Below, in pieces: positions 1 to 8,312 of a stretch of DNA of 32,295 bases. This DNA comes from a virus. Where the stretch lies: positions 1-32,295 of the IMG/VR virus record IMGVR_UViG_3300042361_000244. One strand, given 5' to 3'. Below the pieces are notes generated by a model. The model ran no database searches. It was not told where the DNA came from and saw only the letters and a list, made by a program, of their open reading frames with translations. The translations under genes and the position numbers were made by a program. Numbering within the stretch: position 1 is the first letter of the stretch; the number at the start of each line of letters is the position of its first letter.

Positions 1-26
1 CTACCTATTACAAATTCGTTTGGCAT
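1..26 (-). CDS. 5' end of a further gene, cut by the window edge
   Basis: An ATG on the minus strand at 24-26 opens a frame that reads MPNEFVIG and stays open to the left edge. It begins 10 bases after the stop codon of the giant fibre gene. Short peptides of the MPN-F-(V/K) kind often begin phage tail and fibre proteins, and the position after the fibre fits that, but eight residues cannot identify anything. No Shine-Dalgarno sequence is visible upstream; the leader is AT-rich like others here. Confidence 0.35.
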
Positions 27-36
27 ATTGTTATTT

Positions 37-3000
37 TTATATAAATGTTACTAATGATTTGATTGACCACCCTGATGTATTTGTTTGTATGTTAAATTGT
101 ACATCACTACTAACTATTGATACTGACGCTGTAACATTATTTCTTGTTGATCCTATATCTAATGTTGAAAAATCAGTGTATTGAACTGATGTTCCATTCC
201 ATACCGCCATTACTTCTCCTGATCTAGCATTAGATCCATTAGATACAGTATATTTGAAAAATGCTGATGTGTATGATCCTGTAGCTCTTGTAAATACATT
301 ATTAGATCCTACAACAGATGATGCTACGGTTGCAGCATCACTCAATGTATTTTTAAGTGCTAATGTATTTGTCACTACAAAATTTGATCCGCTAGTAGCG
401 TTTACAGCATTTGTACTGTTTAGAGCATATGATGCTGATGTAGTACTCAGAGCATATGAAGCCGATATAGCGTTTAAAACATATGATGAACTAACTGCAT
501 TTAAAACATAAGATGCTGTTTGTGCATTTTCTACATAGCTTGCCGTTTGAGCATTTACTACGTAAGATGCAGTAGCAACAGACATTGATGATGTCTGATT
601 AGTTAATATTACATCACTATCATCAACAGCTAGTGAACCTGTTATAGAAACACTACCAGTAAACTGATGTGTGTTTGATAATTGACTACCAAACTGAGTA
701 GATCCTGTTACATATTCAACAGATGACGTTATAGTTTGAACTATTATTGTTTGTGCTGTTAAAGTTCCAGCTACAGTAAAACTATCAGCATATGATGATG
801 TTGCCGCATAAGATGCTGATAAAGTATATGATGCGCTTGTGCTATTTACTGCATATGAAGCACTTGTACTGTTTAATGCATAAGATGAACTATTAGCATT
901 GGAAGCATAGGATGCTGTTCCAAATAAAGAGCCAGTATAACCACCGGTAGATATATTACTACCAGATGTTACAACTAAATTATTAGAAAATACTTGAAAT
1001 ATTGTAGTAGAACCTGTAACAACAGATAACAATGAACCAGAGATGGTATCATTTACTTGTAGTAATGTACCTGTAGATCCACTTACATTTAATACGGTTG
1101 ACCCACTACCTATTATAGTAGAATTAGCATTAACTCTAAAACCAAATGCTGGGCTGACTGACGCTGTTACACTTCCTGACGCTATTTGAGATAGATTTAA
1201 ACCTACTATTCCTCCAGCCGGTATATTTGTTAACCCTGATCCATTTCCTTGGAATGATCCACTAAAAGAACCACTAAATATTCCATCCCCCGTTGATGCA
1301 AAAGATGATGATAATGCATATGATGCACTAGTAGCATTAAATGCGTATGATGCGCTTGTGCTATTTAATGAATATGATGCTGATGTGCTATTTAATGAAT
1401 ATGAAGCACTTACTGCATTTAATACATAAGATGCTGTATCACTATTAGATGCATGTGAAGCACTAATAGCATTTAGAACATAAGATGCAGTTGAAGCATA
1501 CGATGCAGTAGTAGCGGTTGCAGCATTTCCACTAATAGAAGCACTAATAAATGATTTATTTTCCCATTTAGCAGCAGTAGAATCCCAAACTAATGCTTGT
1601 CCACTTGTTTGTCCTGATATAGCAACATCCGATAAACCTGATAGTGTTTGTGTTACTACAGAACCTCCACCACCTGATCCTCCTACTTGTCTAAATAGAC
1701 CTCCAGGCTGGATTTTGTATGTATCTGAGTCAGTAAAATCTGCATCGTTTCTTACTATTATAGCTCCAAGATAAACTGCATTGGCTGCTGTATTTGGTGC
1801 CTCTACAAAAGATTCAAAAGATATATTTGCAATAGCTTCTACTTCTGTAGCATAAGTTGCATTACCATAATAAACAACTATCGCTTTAACAACTGAATTT
1901 GGGAACCAGAATACACGCTGTATTGACCATTGCCTATTAGACCCACCACCAGGAACTGCTGTTAATACACCATTATTAGAATAGTTGGCCGGATCTATTG
2001 CTGTATACCCAGCACCTCCATTTGTGTCGTATACCCAACTAGAACCTGACTGTCTGTATCTGAATATTTTAGATACACTAGTTCCGCTATCTACTGTATA
2101 AGATGGCTCATTTGGATCTATAGCGTAATTAGAACCAGGAGCATAAGCTGTACCGCTTCCTACTATTAAACCGCCTATTGAAGAGCCACTTGGTGCTAAA
2201 GTATATCCTGATAATTTTAATGGGCCAAATGCTCTATTAAATACGTTTTGTTGTTGTTCAAAACCATAAGCTACAGAAGGCTGTGTTTTAACAGCATTAA
2301 TTGTAGATCCGTTTTGAAAAAATACCCCACCTATGTTAATTACATTATCGAACTGCCCATTGCTAAAAGGTGTTCCTTGAGCATAAATATTATTTGTTGA
2401 ATCAATACCTACAAACACTTGTTGATAAGAAGATGTGAATGCACTAATACTCCCTGTTAAATTACCCCAGTTTAAGTATTGTATTATTGGGTATGGGTTA
2501 TCCGTTAAACTTGCATTTAGATTAACTATTATACCACTACCACTACTAATATAATATGTAGTAGATCCGGTAGCAGCCGTGATTAAACCACCATTTAACA
2601 ATCCAGTATATAAATTACCTTCTAACCAACGTAAACGAGTTACGTTATTATATCCGCTACCATTTTGACTAAAATATAAGTCGTTTGTAGAACCAGAAAC
2701 ATAAATGTATGAAGCTGATATAGACGTATCTATATTTGTTGTTACTGGATCAAATCTATGGTAACCTGTTTGTCTAATATCCCCATATATTTGAACTGAG
2801 GCTGTAGGCGATCCTGGTGTACTTGATCCTGATATTATTATACTACCTGATAACGTTGTGTTACCTGATAATGTATTATTTCCTATTTGAGTAGTAGAAC
2901 CAGATACATTTAGTGATCCTGTTAATGTAGTAGAACCTACTAATGTGTTTGAGCCGCTAGTTGATAAACTACCAGTTACTGTTTGATTTCCTACAAATGT

Positions 3001-5460
3001 ATTTGATCCTGTAGTAGCATAGCTACTACTTATTATGTTTATTTTATTATCGATTGATGCTGATGTAGTTGCATAATCTGATCCGTTTATGGCTAATGAA
3101 CCTGATATAGATACACTTCCTGTAAATTGATGTGTATTATCTATAGTTGTTCCAAAACGAGTAGAACCTGTTACAAAATCGATTGATGATGTGATTGTTT
3201 GTACTACTATTTTTTGTGCTGTCAATGTACCTCTAACTAAGAAGTCATCAGCTGAAGACGCTGTTGCCGCATACGATGCTGATAAAGTATATGAGGCTGA
3301 GGTAGAATTATCAGAGTACGATGCACTAGTGCTATTTAATGAATAAGATGCACTTGTACTGTTTAATGCATATGATGCTGATGTACTGTTTACAGCATAT
3401 GATGCACTAGTACTACTTAATGAGTAAGAAGCCGTATTAGCATTTGAAGCATATGATGCAGTTCCTAATAGTGATCCTGTGTATCCATTAGTAGATATAT
3501 TACTACCAGATGTTATAACTAATCCACTAGATAATACTTGGAATATTGTAGTAGAGCCGGTAACAACTGATAATAGTGAGCCTGAATTTGTGTCGTTTAC
3601 TTGTAATAGTGTGCCTAATGTTCCGCTCACATTTAATACTGATGATCCACTACCTATTATAGTAGAATTAGCATTAACTCTAAATCCTCCAACAGGACTA
3701 ACAGATGCTGTTACACTTCCTGATGCTATTTGAGATAGATTTAAACCTACAATACCAGATGCTGGTATGTTTGTTAATCCTGATCCATTTCCTTGGAATG
3801 ATCCGCTAAAGGATCCACTAAATATACCATTACCGCTTAAAGCATACGATGCGCTTGTTGCATTTAAAGCATAAGAAGAAGATAATCCACTTAAAGCATA
3901 TGATGACGTAATAGCCCAACTAGATGTCCCAAATAATGATCCGGTAATGCCACTAAGTACGGTTAAACTACCGCTAATACTTAATGAACCAGACATTTGA
4001 TGTTGGTTGTTTGGATTTAGTATTAACTTAGCATGAGCTTCACCATCAAAATTAGGACCTGTAAATATTGTAATTTTACCTTCTGTTGAGCTACCAATCC
4101 AGTGATCATTTGCCACTGATAGTAGGTAAGAATCATTCGCATATCCAACACTATAACCAGGTTGGTGAACAAAATTTTCACCATTAATACCCATATCAAC
4201 ATAGTTGGTAGTTTCTGTACCATTATTTGCAGTAGCTACAACATCTGATGATGCTGTTATTCCAGCATTTAAGTTTTGTATATTAAGTTGTAAATAACTA
4301 TTTAAATTACCTTTACCACTAATTACATTATAAGATGATGTACTTGGCTGGAAAACATATAATGCTTCTGGTGCTTCTGTAGATACTCCATCTTCATTAA
4401 TAGCTATACTATATCCCTGCTCTAAACCATTATCAACTTGAAACATTGCACTATTTGCTAATATTTGAGATGCGCTAAAAAATGGAATATGTGTTGGTGA
4501 TCCTTGTAAATTAGATAAGGAACCAGTAAAAGATCCACTAAATGAACCTGTGTTATATGAAGAGCTAAATGATATAAATGACGATGAAAGTAAACTAATA
4601 CTTCCACTATTATTTAATATTCTGGAATCCAATGATGAAGATAGACTTATATAATCTACTCCATTAACCGCTAATGAACCTGTTATAGAAACACTACCAG
4701 TAAACTGATGTGTATTTGATAATTGGCTACCAAACTGAGTAGATCCACTTACATATTCAGTAGAAGATGTAATAGTTTGAACTATTATCTTTTGAGCAGT
4801 TAATGTACCTGCTACAGTAAAACTATCAGCATAGGATGATGTTAAAGAATATGATGCTGTTGTTGCATCTAAAGCATATGATGCGCTTGTAGAAGTACTA
4901 GAATAAGATGCACTTGTAGAAGTGCTAGAGTAAGATGCGCTTGTAGAAGTACTAGAATAAGATGCAGATAAAGCACTAGGTGCATACGATGCTGTTGTTG
5001 CATTTAAAGCATACGATGCGCTTGTAGCATTAGTAGCATATGATGCACTTGTAGAAGTACTAGAATAAGATGCAGATGTAGCGGTGTCCGCATTACCAGC
5101 ATTGTTAGCGTAATTTGCTATATTGGCTGTACTAGCGTCGTCAGCATAAGAAGAATATGATGCACTTGTTGAATTGTTAGAATAAGATGCAGATGTAGCA
5201 TTATTGGCGCTACCGGCATTTGTAGCGTAAGATGCTGTATTAGCATTGCTAGCATTCAAGGCATAAGAGGCAGATACTACGGATGAACCACTACCAGCTG
5301 TAGTAGCTAATGTTACTATAGTTTCAGTAGCACCAATTTGTTGCTTAAAGAAAGCTTTACCGTCGTATGTATTAAGCGCTAATTCCCCTAATTCTAATTG
5401 AGTTGTAGTGGGGGTGTTGCCAGGAACGGCACTGCGTTTTAATTTAATATTTACTGCCAT
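37..5460 (-). CDS. Giant repetitive tail fibre / adhesin-like structural protein (1807 aa)
   Basis: The product is a low-complexity Ser/Thr/Ala/Gly/Asn-rich protein typical of phage fibres. Arrays of a 7-8 residue unit of the form (S/T)-x-SASYALN occur near residues 60-215, 500-540, 670-750, 1320-1390 and 1520-1690. A block starting GTLTAQ(K/T)I(I/V)VQTITSS and ending near THQFTGSVSI(T/S)GSLA is present three times. A longer module containing GNGSGLTNIP and NANSTIIGSGS is present twice. A central segment (about residues 900-1240) is non-repetitive and probably folds as separate domains. GQALVWDSTAAKW is a common fibre motif. The last 110 residues form a non-repetitive tip, probably for trimerisation or receptor binding. 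It lies downstream of gp15 and a small fibre-like gene. A weak AAAAGGA lies 9 bases before the ATG. Assignment as a fibre is inference from composition and context; a baseplate-attached or whisker protein is possible. Confidence 0.85.
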   Translation of the reverse strand: MAVNIKLKRSAVPGNTPTTTQLELGELALNTYDGKAFFKQQIGATETIVTLATTAGSGSSVVSASYALNASNANTASYATNAGSANNATSASYSNNSTSASYSSYADDASTANIANYANNAGNADTATSASYSSTSTSASYATNATSASYALNATTASYAPSALSASYSSTSTSASYSSTSTSASYSSTSTSASYALDATTASYSLTSSYADSFTVAGTLTAQKIIVQTITSSTEYVSGSTQFGSQLSNTHQFTGSVSITGSLAVNGVDYISLSSSLDSRILNNSGSISLLSSSFISFSSSYNTGSFSGSFTGSLSNLQGSPTHIPFFSASQILANSAMFQVDNGLEQGYSIAINEDGVSTEAPEALYVFQPSTSSYNVISGKGNLNSYLQLNIQNLNAGITASSDVVATANNGTETTNYVDMGINGENFVHQPGYSVGYANDSYLLSVANDHWIGSSTEGKITIFTGPNFDGEAHAKLILNPNNQHQMSGSLSISGSLTVLSGITGSLFGTSSWAITSSYALSGLSSSYALNATSASYALSGNGIFSGSFSGSFQGNGSGLTNIPASGIVGLNLSQIASGSVTASVSPVGGFRVNANSTIIGSGSSVLNVSGTLGTLLQVNDTNSGSLLSVVTGSTTIFQVLSSGLVITSGSNISTNGYTGSLLGTASYASNANTASYSLSSTSASYAVNSTSASYALNSTSASYSLNSTSASYSDNSTSASYTLSASYAATASSADDFLVRGTLTAQKIVVQTITSSIDFVTGSTRFGTTIDNTHQFTGSVSISGSLAINGSDYATTSASIDNKINIISSSYATTGSNTFVGNQTVTGSLSTSGSNTLVGSTTLTGSLNVSGSTTQIGNNTLSGNTTLSGSIIISGSSTPGSPTASVQIYGDIRQTGYHRFDPVTTNIDTSISASYIYVSGSTNDLYFSQNGSGYNNVTRLRWLEGNLYTGLLNGGLITAATGSTTYYISSGSGIIVNLNASLTDNPYPIIQYLNWGNLTGSISAFTSSYQQVFVGIDSTNNIYAQGTPFSNGQFDNVINIGGVFFQNGSTINAVKTQPSVAYGFEQQQNVFNRAFGPLKLSGYTLAPSGSSIGGLIVGSGTAYAPGSNYAIDPNEPSYTVDSGTSVSKIFRYRQSGSSWVYDTNGGAGYTAIDPANYSNNGVLTAVPGGGSNRQWSIQRVFWFPNSVVKAIVVYYGNATYATEVEAIANISFESFVEAPNTAANAVYLGAIIVRNDADFTDSDTYKIQPGGLFRQVGGSGGGGSVVTQTLSGLSDVAISGQTSGQALVWDSTAAKWENKSFISASISGNAATATTASYASTASYVLNAISASHASNSDTASYVLNAVSASYSLNSTSASYSLNSTSASYAFNATSASYALSSSFASTGDGIFSGSFSGSFQGNGSGLTNIPAGGIVGLNLSQIASGSVTASVSPAFGFRVNANSTIIGSGSTVLNVSGSTGTLLQVNDTISGSLLSVVTGSTTIFQVFSNNLVVTSGSNISTGGYTGSLFGTASYASNANSSSYALNSTSASYAVNSTSASYTLSASYAATSSYADSFTVAGTLTAQTIIVQTITSSVEYVTGSTQFGSQLSNTHQFTGSVSITGSLAVDDSDVILTNQTSSMSVATASYVVNAQTASYVENAQTASYVLNAVSSSYVLNAISASYALSTTSASYALNSTNAVNATSGSNFVVTNTLALKNTLSDAATVASSVVGSNNVFTRATGSYTSAFFKYTVSNGSNARSGEVMAVWNGTSVQYTDFSTLDIGSTRNNVTASVSIVSSDVQFNIQTNTSGWSIKSLVTFI

Positions 5461-5478
5461 ATTTATGGATCCTTTTAT

Positions 5479-5520
5479 GAGTATATACTCGGATTCTGCG
5501 ACTTATATAAGTCGAGTATA
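5479..5520 (-). promoter_or_regulatory. Nested palindromes in the leader of the giant fibre gene
   Basis: Three inverted repeats overlap in the 68-base gap before the fibre gene. CGACTTATATAAGTCG at 5499-5514 is a perfect 16-base palindrome and GAGTATATACTC at 5479-5490 a perfect 12-base one. TATACTCG (5484-5491) pairs with CGAGTATA (5513-5520). No T-run follows, so this does not look like an intrinsic terminator. It could be an operator, an mRNA-stabilising structure or a processing site. Confidence 0.4.
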
Positions 5521-5526
5521 AATATA
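5519..5526 (-). promoter_or_regulatory. Candidate promoter box TATATTTA before the fibre gene
   Basis: TATATTTA reads on the minus strand 58 bases before the fibre ATG, just upstream of the palindromes. It resembles boxes at other unit starts in this window. The longer spacing here would leave a structured leader. Confidence 0.3.
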
Positions 5527-5528
5527 AC

Positions 5529-5735
5529 TTAGAATGAACCTCCGTCTACTGGGTTGCCTTCTAGTGAACCTGATTCTACAATATACACAGAACCGGAGGA
5601 TGCTATGGCGAATGAACTAGAATTTGGTTGTAAAAACGTAGCAGAGCCTGTCACTTCAAATGACCCGGACATATATAATCTGCTACCAGATGCTCTTAAA
5701 GGTGATTCTAATTGTTCTAGTCTAATTAATGCCAT
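5529..5735 (-). CDS. Small fibre-like structural protein (68 aa)
   Basis: The product starts MALIRLEQLESPLRASGS and continues with short Gly-Ser-punctuated strands (LYMSGSFEVTGSATF). This is the same style as the GSVSITGSL strands of the giant fibre next door. It lies 4 bases after the gp15-like gene and directly precedes the fibre gene. It has no signal peptide or membrane segment. I infer a small virion component, perhaps a fibre base or connector; the family is not recognised by name. Confidence 0.7.
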   Translation of the reverse strand: MALIRLEQLESPLRASGSRLYMSGSFEVTGSATFLQPNSSSFAIASSGSVYIVESGSLEGNPVDGGSF

Positions 5736-5739
5736 TTTA

Positions 5740-7005
5740 TTATGCGAATTTACCTATTGCTGTGACTTCATCTGTTGGTACTAATGTATATCCTAAATTA
5801 ACAGTGTTTACTACTAATGTAAGATTACCCATACCATCTGATCCAAATCCAGAAATTGAATTTTTAGTTAATGCTAATCCATTTACAAAGAATGAGAAAT
5901 TATCAACGGATGTTAGTGGTAACTGTGAACCAACTGATGGTTCTAGGAATGATGTTCCGTTAAAGGTTGCAGTACTTGTAGTTACTGTATTTGCTACCTT
6001 AGTTATACTAACTGTAAGATAAGCTAAATCTTCTGGTGTTAACCCAGCATACGCTATATTGTTATTAACCACGTTTACACCTCCACCCACAAACGATGTT
6101 TGACTTGTAGCTTGGGATGCTGCTACTTGTGATGCTGCGTTAAATTGTTCATTTACACCATCTACTGTTTCAATACCAAATACAACCTGAGCTGGGGAGT
6201 AGTATATATTTGAATTTGAAAGCGTTTTATTAATGCTTTCAGGTATTAAATAACCGTTTACTTTTAAAGTAATCGTAGTCACCGCAGCCTTATCTTCACC
6301 AGTATTTATAGTATTTGTTGTGCTAAGATTATCAAGCATTGTTCTAAAATGCCATCTGCTTTTATCACCCCAATATGAATCAGAAGCATATTCTATCGCT
6401 TCAATAATTTTGTTGTTTTGTTCTACATAGTTTGTAAATATAGCTACGTCATACGTAATAGTTACATAATCTGGTACTACTGAAACATAGTATTGCTTAC
6501 TAGGAATTCTATTATTTAAAACAGAAAAATTATCATATTGATTACGTTGGTTATATCTAGTTTCAAATATTTGAAACAAAGCAGCATTATTACCATCTAT
6601 TTTATTACCTAAACTACGGTTTTTTTCTATATTAGTTCTTTTATATATAATAAGAGGAATATTAACTTTACCATTAGTATCTCTATAATACCCATCTGCT
6701 TGCACTGATTTCCAACGTTCTGGTGAAGCGTATTCTATAGATACGGGATGTATTTGGCCGTCTTGTATCACTGTGGGTTTAATAATATTATCAAAGTAAT
6801 ACTTAATAGCATAATCTATGTCTTGCAATCCGACAGAGATATCCTTTACCTTATCTGTTTTACGGGTAGTCTTTAAAGATCTATTGGAACTACGATCAAA
6901 GATACTATCATCTACTGGTCTACCCTGATTTAGATAGGGTTGGGCCAGTGCTTCCTTTGTTATTTCGGACTGATTTTTAGGTATTGGTTTTCTATCTCTA
7001 GGCAT
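5740..7005 (-). CDS. 15: Tail completion / sheath stabiliser protein, T4 gp15-like (421 aa)
   Basis: In T4, gp15 caps the tail tube and sheath and joins the tail to the head neck. Three segments line up with T4 gp15 as I remember it: a PVSIEYASPERW stretch near residue 85 (T4 has a similar PITYASKEHF), a DVAIFTNYVEQNNKIIEAI stretch in the middle (T4 ELSIFTRYEDDMFQIVEQI), and TTITLKVNGYLIPE after it (T4 SLTFEVNGWMYP). The N-terminus is charged and extended. About 150 C-terminal residues have no T4 counterpart, making it 421 rather than about 272 residues. It overlaps the previous gene by one base (TAATG), so the two are probably translationally coupled. Its position after gp13 and gp14 supports the call. 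Confidence 0.8.
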   Translation of the reverse strand: MPRDRKPIPKNQSEITKEALAQPYLNQGRPVDDSIFDRSSNRSLKTTRKTDKVKDISVGLQDIDYAIKYYFDNIIKPTVIQDGQIHPVSIEYASPERWKSVQADGYYRDTNGKVNIPLIIYKRTNIEKNRSLGNKIDGNNAALFQIFETRYNQRNQYDNFSVLNNRIPSKQYYVSVVPDYVTITYDVAIFTNYVEQNNKIIEAIEYASDSYWGDKSRWHFRTMLDNLSTTNTINTGEDKAAVTTITLKVNGYLIPESINKTLSNSNIYYSPAQVVFGIETVDGVNEQFNAASQVAASQATSQTSFVGGGVNVVNNNIAYAGLTPEDLAYLTVSITKVANTVTTSTATFNGTSFLEPSVGSQLPLTSVDNFSFFVNGLALTKNSISGFGSDGMGNLTLVVNTVNLGYTLVPTDEVTAIGKFA

Positions 7006-7358
7006 TATTTGCGTTTTCCTTGTAATTCAACCATTTTATCTAAAGCAAATATTAATTTACTTAATTTACCTATACCAGTATTAATTTCTTTAGCAACTGT
7101 TGCTATATCTTCGTTAGATGAATACATAAAAGGTTGAAATGATTCTCTCATTATTATAAGTCTTCTACGAATTTCCTTAAACTCTGGTAAGTATTCTACT
7201 TCAGATGATACTGTTCCTGTTTCAGGATTTACAGTTGATTTTGATATTTTGTATCCTTTTTTCATGAAGTCTTTGTTAGGAGCTTCAGGAGGAGCTACAT
7301 ATTCAGGATTATAAACGTTTTCTGGTTTATCTAATTCTAATAAGTCTAATAATTTCAT
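7005..7358 (-). CDS. Conserved-looking neck-region protein of unknown function (117 aa)
   Basis: I do not recognise this family. The N-terminus MKLLDLLELDKPE is a short amphipathic stretch with an LLE motif. A Pro-rich patch follows, then a charged C-terminal half (EFKEIRRRLIIMRESF to the end) that is probably helical. It sits 10 bases after the preceding gene and overlaps the gp15-like gene by one base, so it belongs to the neck/tail-completion operon. A role in neck assembly or as an adaptor is only a guess from position. Confidence 0.7.
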   Translation of the reverse strand: MKLLDLLELDKPENVYNPEYVAPPEAPNKDFMKKGYKISKSTVNPETGTVSSEVEYLPEFKEIRRRLIIMRESFQPFMYSSNEDIATVAKEINTGIGKLSKLIFALDKMVELQGKRK

Positions 7359-7368
7359 TTTGTATATT

Positions 7369-7710
7369 TTAATATGATCCTGTTTCAGTAATTGTATTAT
7401 ATCTAGGAATAAATTGTAGTAACCCTGGTATTTTATTCTTAGTTACTGCACTTATTCCAATTGCTTTAATTGTTGATTTAGCATCTCCTCTACCAATATA
7501 CTTTATCTTTACTAAAGAATATTCATGTTGTTCTGTAGCTTTACTATCTAAAAATTCACTATGTTCTACAGTAACAACAACTACACCTTCTAAAGCTCTA
7601 ATCTCATTATAAATTTCTACTTTATTTTGCTCAGATTGAGTTTTAATCAATACATCACATCTAAAAACTTTGATGGATTCGTTTAATAGTATTTCACTTA
7701 ATAATCCCAT
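7369..7710 (-). CDS. Small alpha/beta protein in the neck operon (113 aa)
   Basis: Not recognised by name. The N-terminus MGLLSEILLNE resembles the short (I/L)xE-ending leaders of other proteins in this window. The rest looks like a compact alternating beta-alpha-beta fold (FRCDVLIKTQ, helix, GVVVVTVEHSEF, LVKIKYIG, helix), similar to a ferredoxin-like plan. It overlaps the gp14-like gene by one base and lies between it and the gp15-like gene. Function unknown; the context suggests a virion or assembly role. Confidence 0.7.
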   Translation of the reverse strand: MGLLSEILLNESIKVFRCDVLIKTQSEQNKVEIYNEIRALEGVVVVTVEHSEFLDSKATEQHEYSLVKIKYIGRGDAKSTIKAIGISAVTKNKIPGLLQFIPRYNTITETGSY

Positions 7711-8312
7711 TATATGCTATATTTTATCAAATTTAATTTGCTTGTTCTTGTTAAATAAGCTGATAATACATATAGTATAATTTGGCCCGGATTTCCAGTT
7801 GTTGTTGTAGACGTTCCAGCTCCTGGTGTTGTTATATATGATATGTTTATACTGCTTATTTCGTAATATCTATTTTGATCTGATATAATATCTCCAACTT
7901 CAGGAGTAAAATTATATGTTGTTTCAAATTCAGTTTTACTTACTGTTATTTTTAATGTTTGGTTTACGTCAACTCCATATTCAGTATCACTGTTAGTAAT
8001 GTCTCCTCTTTCAAGTAAACATTTTACATTTACTGGTGGGTAATACCATTTTTCTGTTGCTTCACCATACAAATTAGATTTAGTATTGTATAAATCAATT
8101 TTAAAATAATTGATAGACATGTTAGAATAATTAATCTGAGTGTCTACGTTATTTATAACTCCTGGATTTGGTAATACTGTTGGAGTTATTGGTGGAGCTG
8201 GTGGTGGTGGCGGTGGCTGAGCAGGCGCCGTCGGAGGTGCCGGTGGCGCTTGAGGATAACTAGGTGTTGGGCTTCCGCCTGTTGGTGGATATTTTTGTAT
8301 TCCTCCTGCCAT
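7710..8312 (-). CDS. 14: Neck protein, probable T4 gp14-like, with a polyproline N-terminus (200 aa)
   Basis: T4 gp14 forms the neck with gp13 and completes the head after packaging. The segment PEVGDIISDQNRYYEISSI matches the T4 gp14 pattern of a 'GDLIYFPMDNSLFEINWV' stretch, and the protein lies directly after the gp13-like gene, as in T4. The first 45 or so residues are dominated by proline, with a run of six, and are probably a flexible arm. The protein is shorter than the roughly 256-residue T4 protein. It overlaps gp13 by one base. The family assignment rests on one motif plus gene order, so it is moderate. Confidence 0.65.
   Translation of the reverse strand: MAGGIQKYPPTGGSPTPSYPQAPPAPPTAPAQPPPPPPAPPITPTVLPNPGVINNVDTQINYSNMSINYFKIDLYNTKSNLYGEATEKWYYPPVNVKCLLERGDITNSDTEYGVDVNQTLKITVSKTEFETTYNFTPEVGDIISDQNRYYEISSINISYITTPGAGTSTTTTGNPGQIILYVLSAYLTRTSKLNLIKYSI

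Noticed and set aside
622-4825. Repeats in the fibre gene as a CRISPR array or diversity-generating retroelement target
   Set aside because: Repeats are in-frame coding units of variable length with no regular spacers, and no reverse transcriptase or cas gene is in the window.
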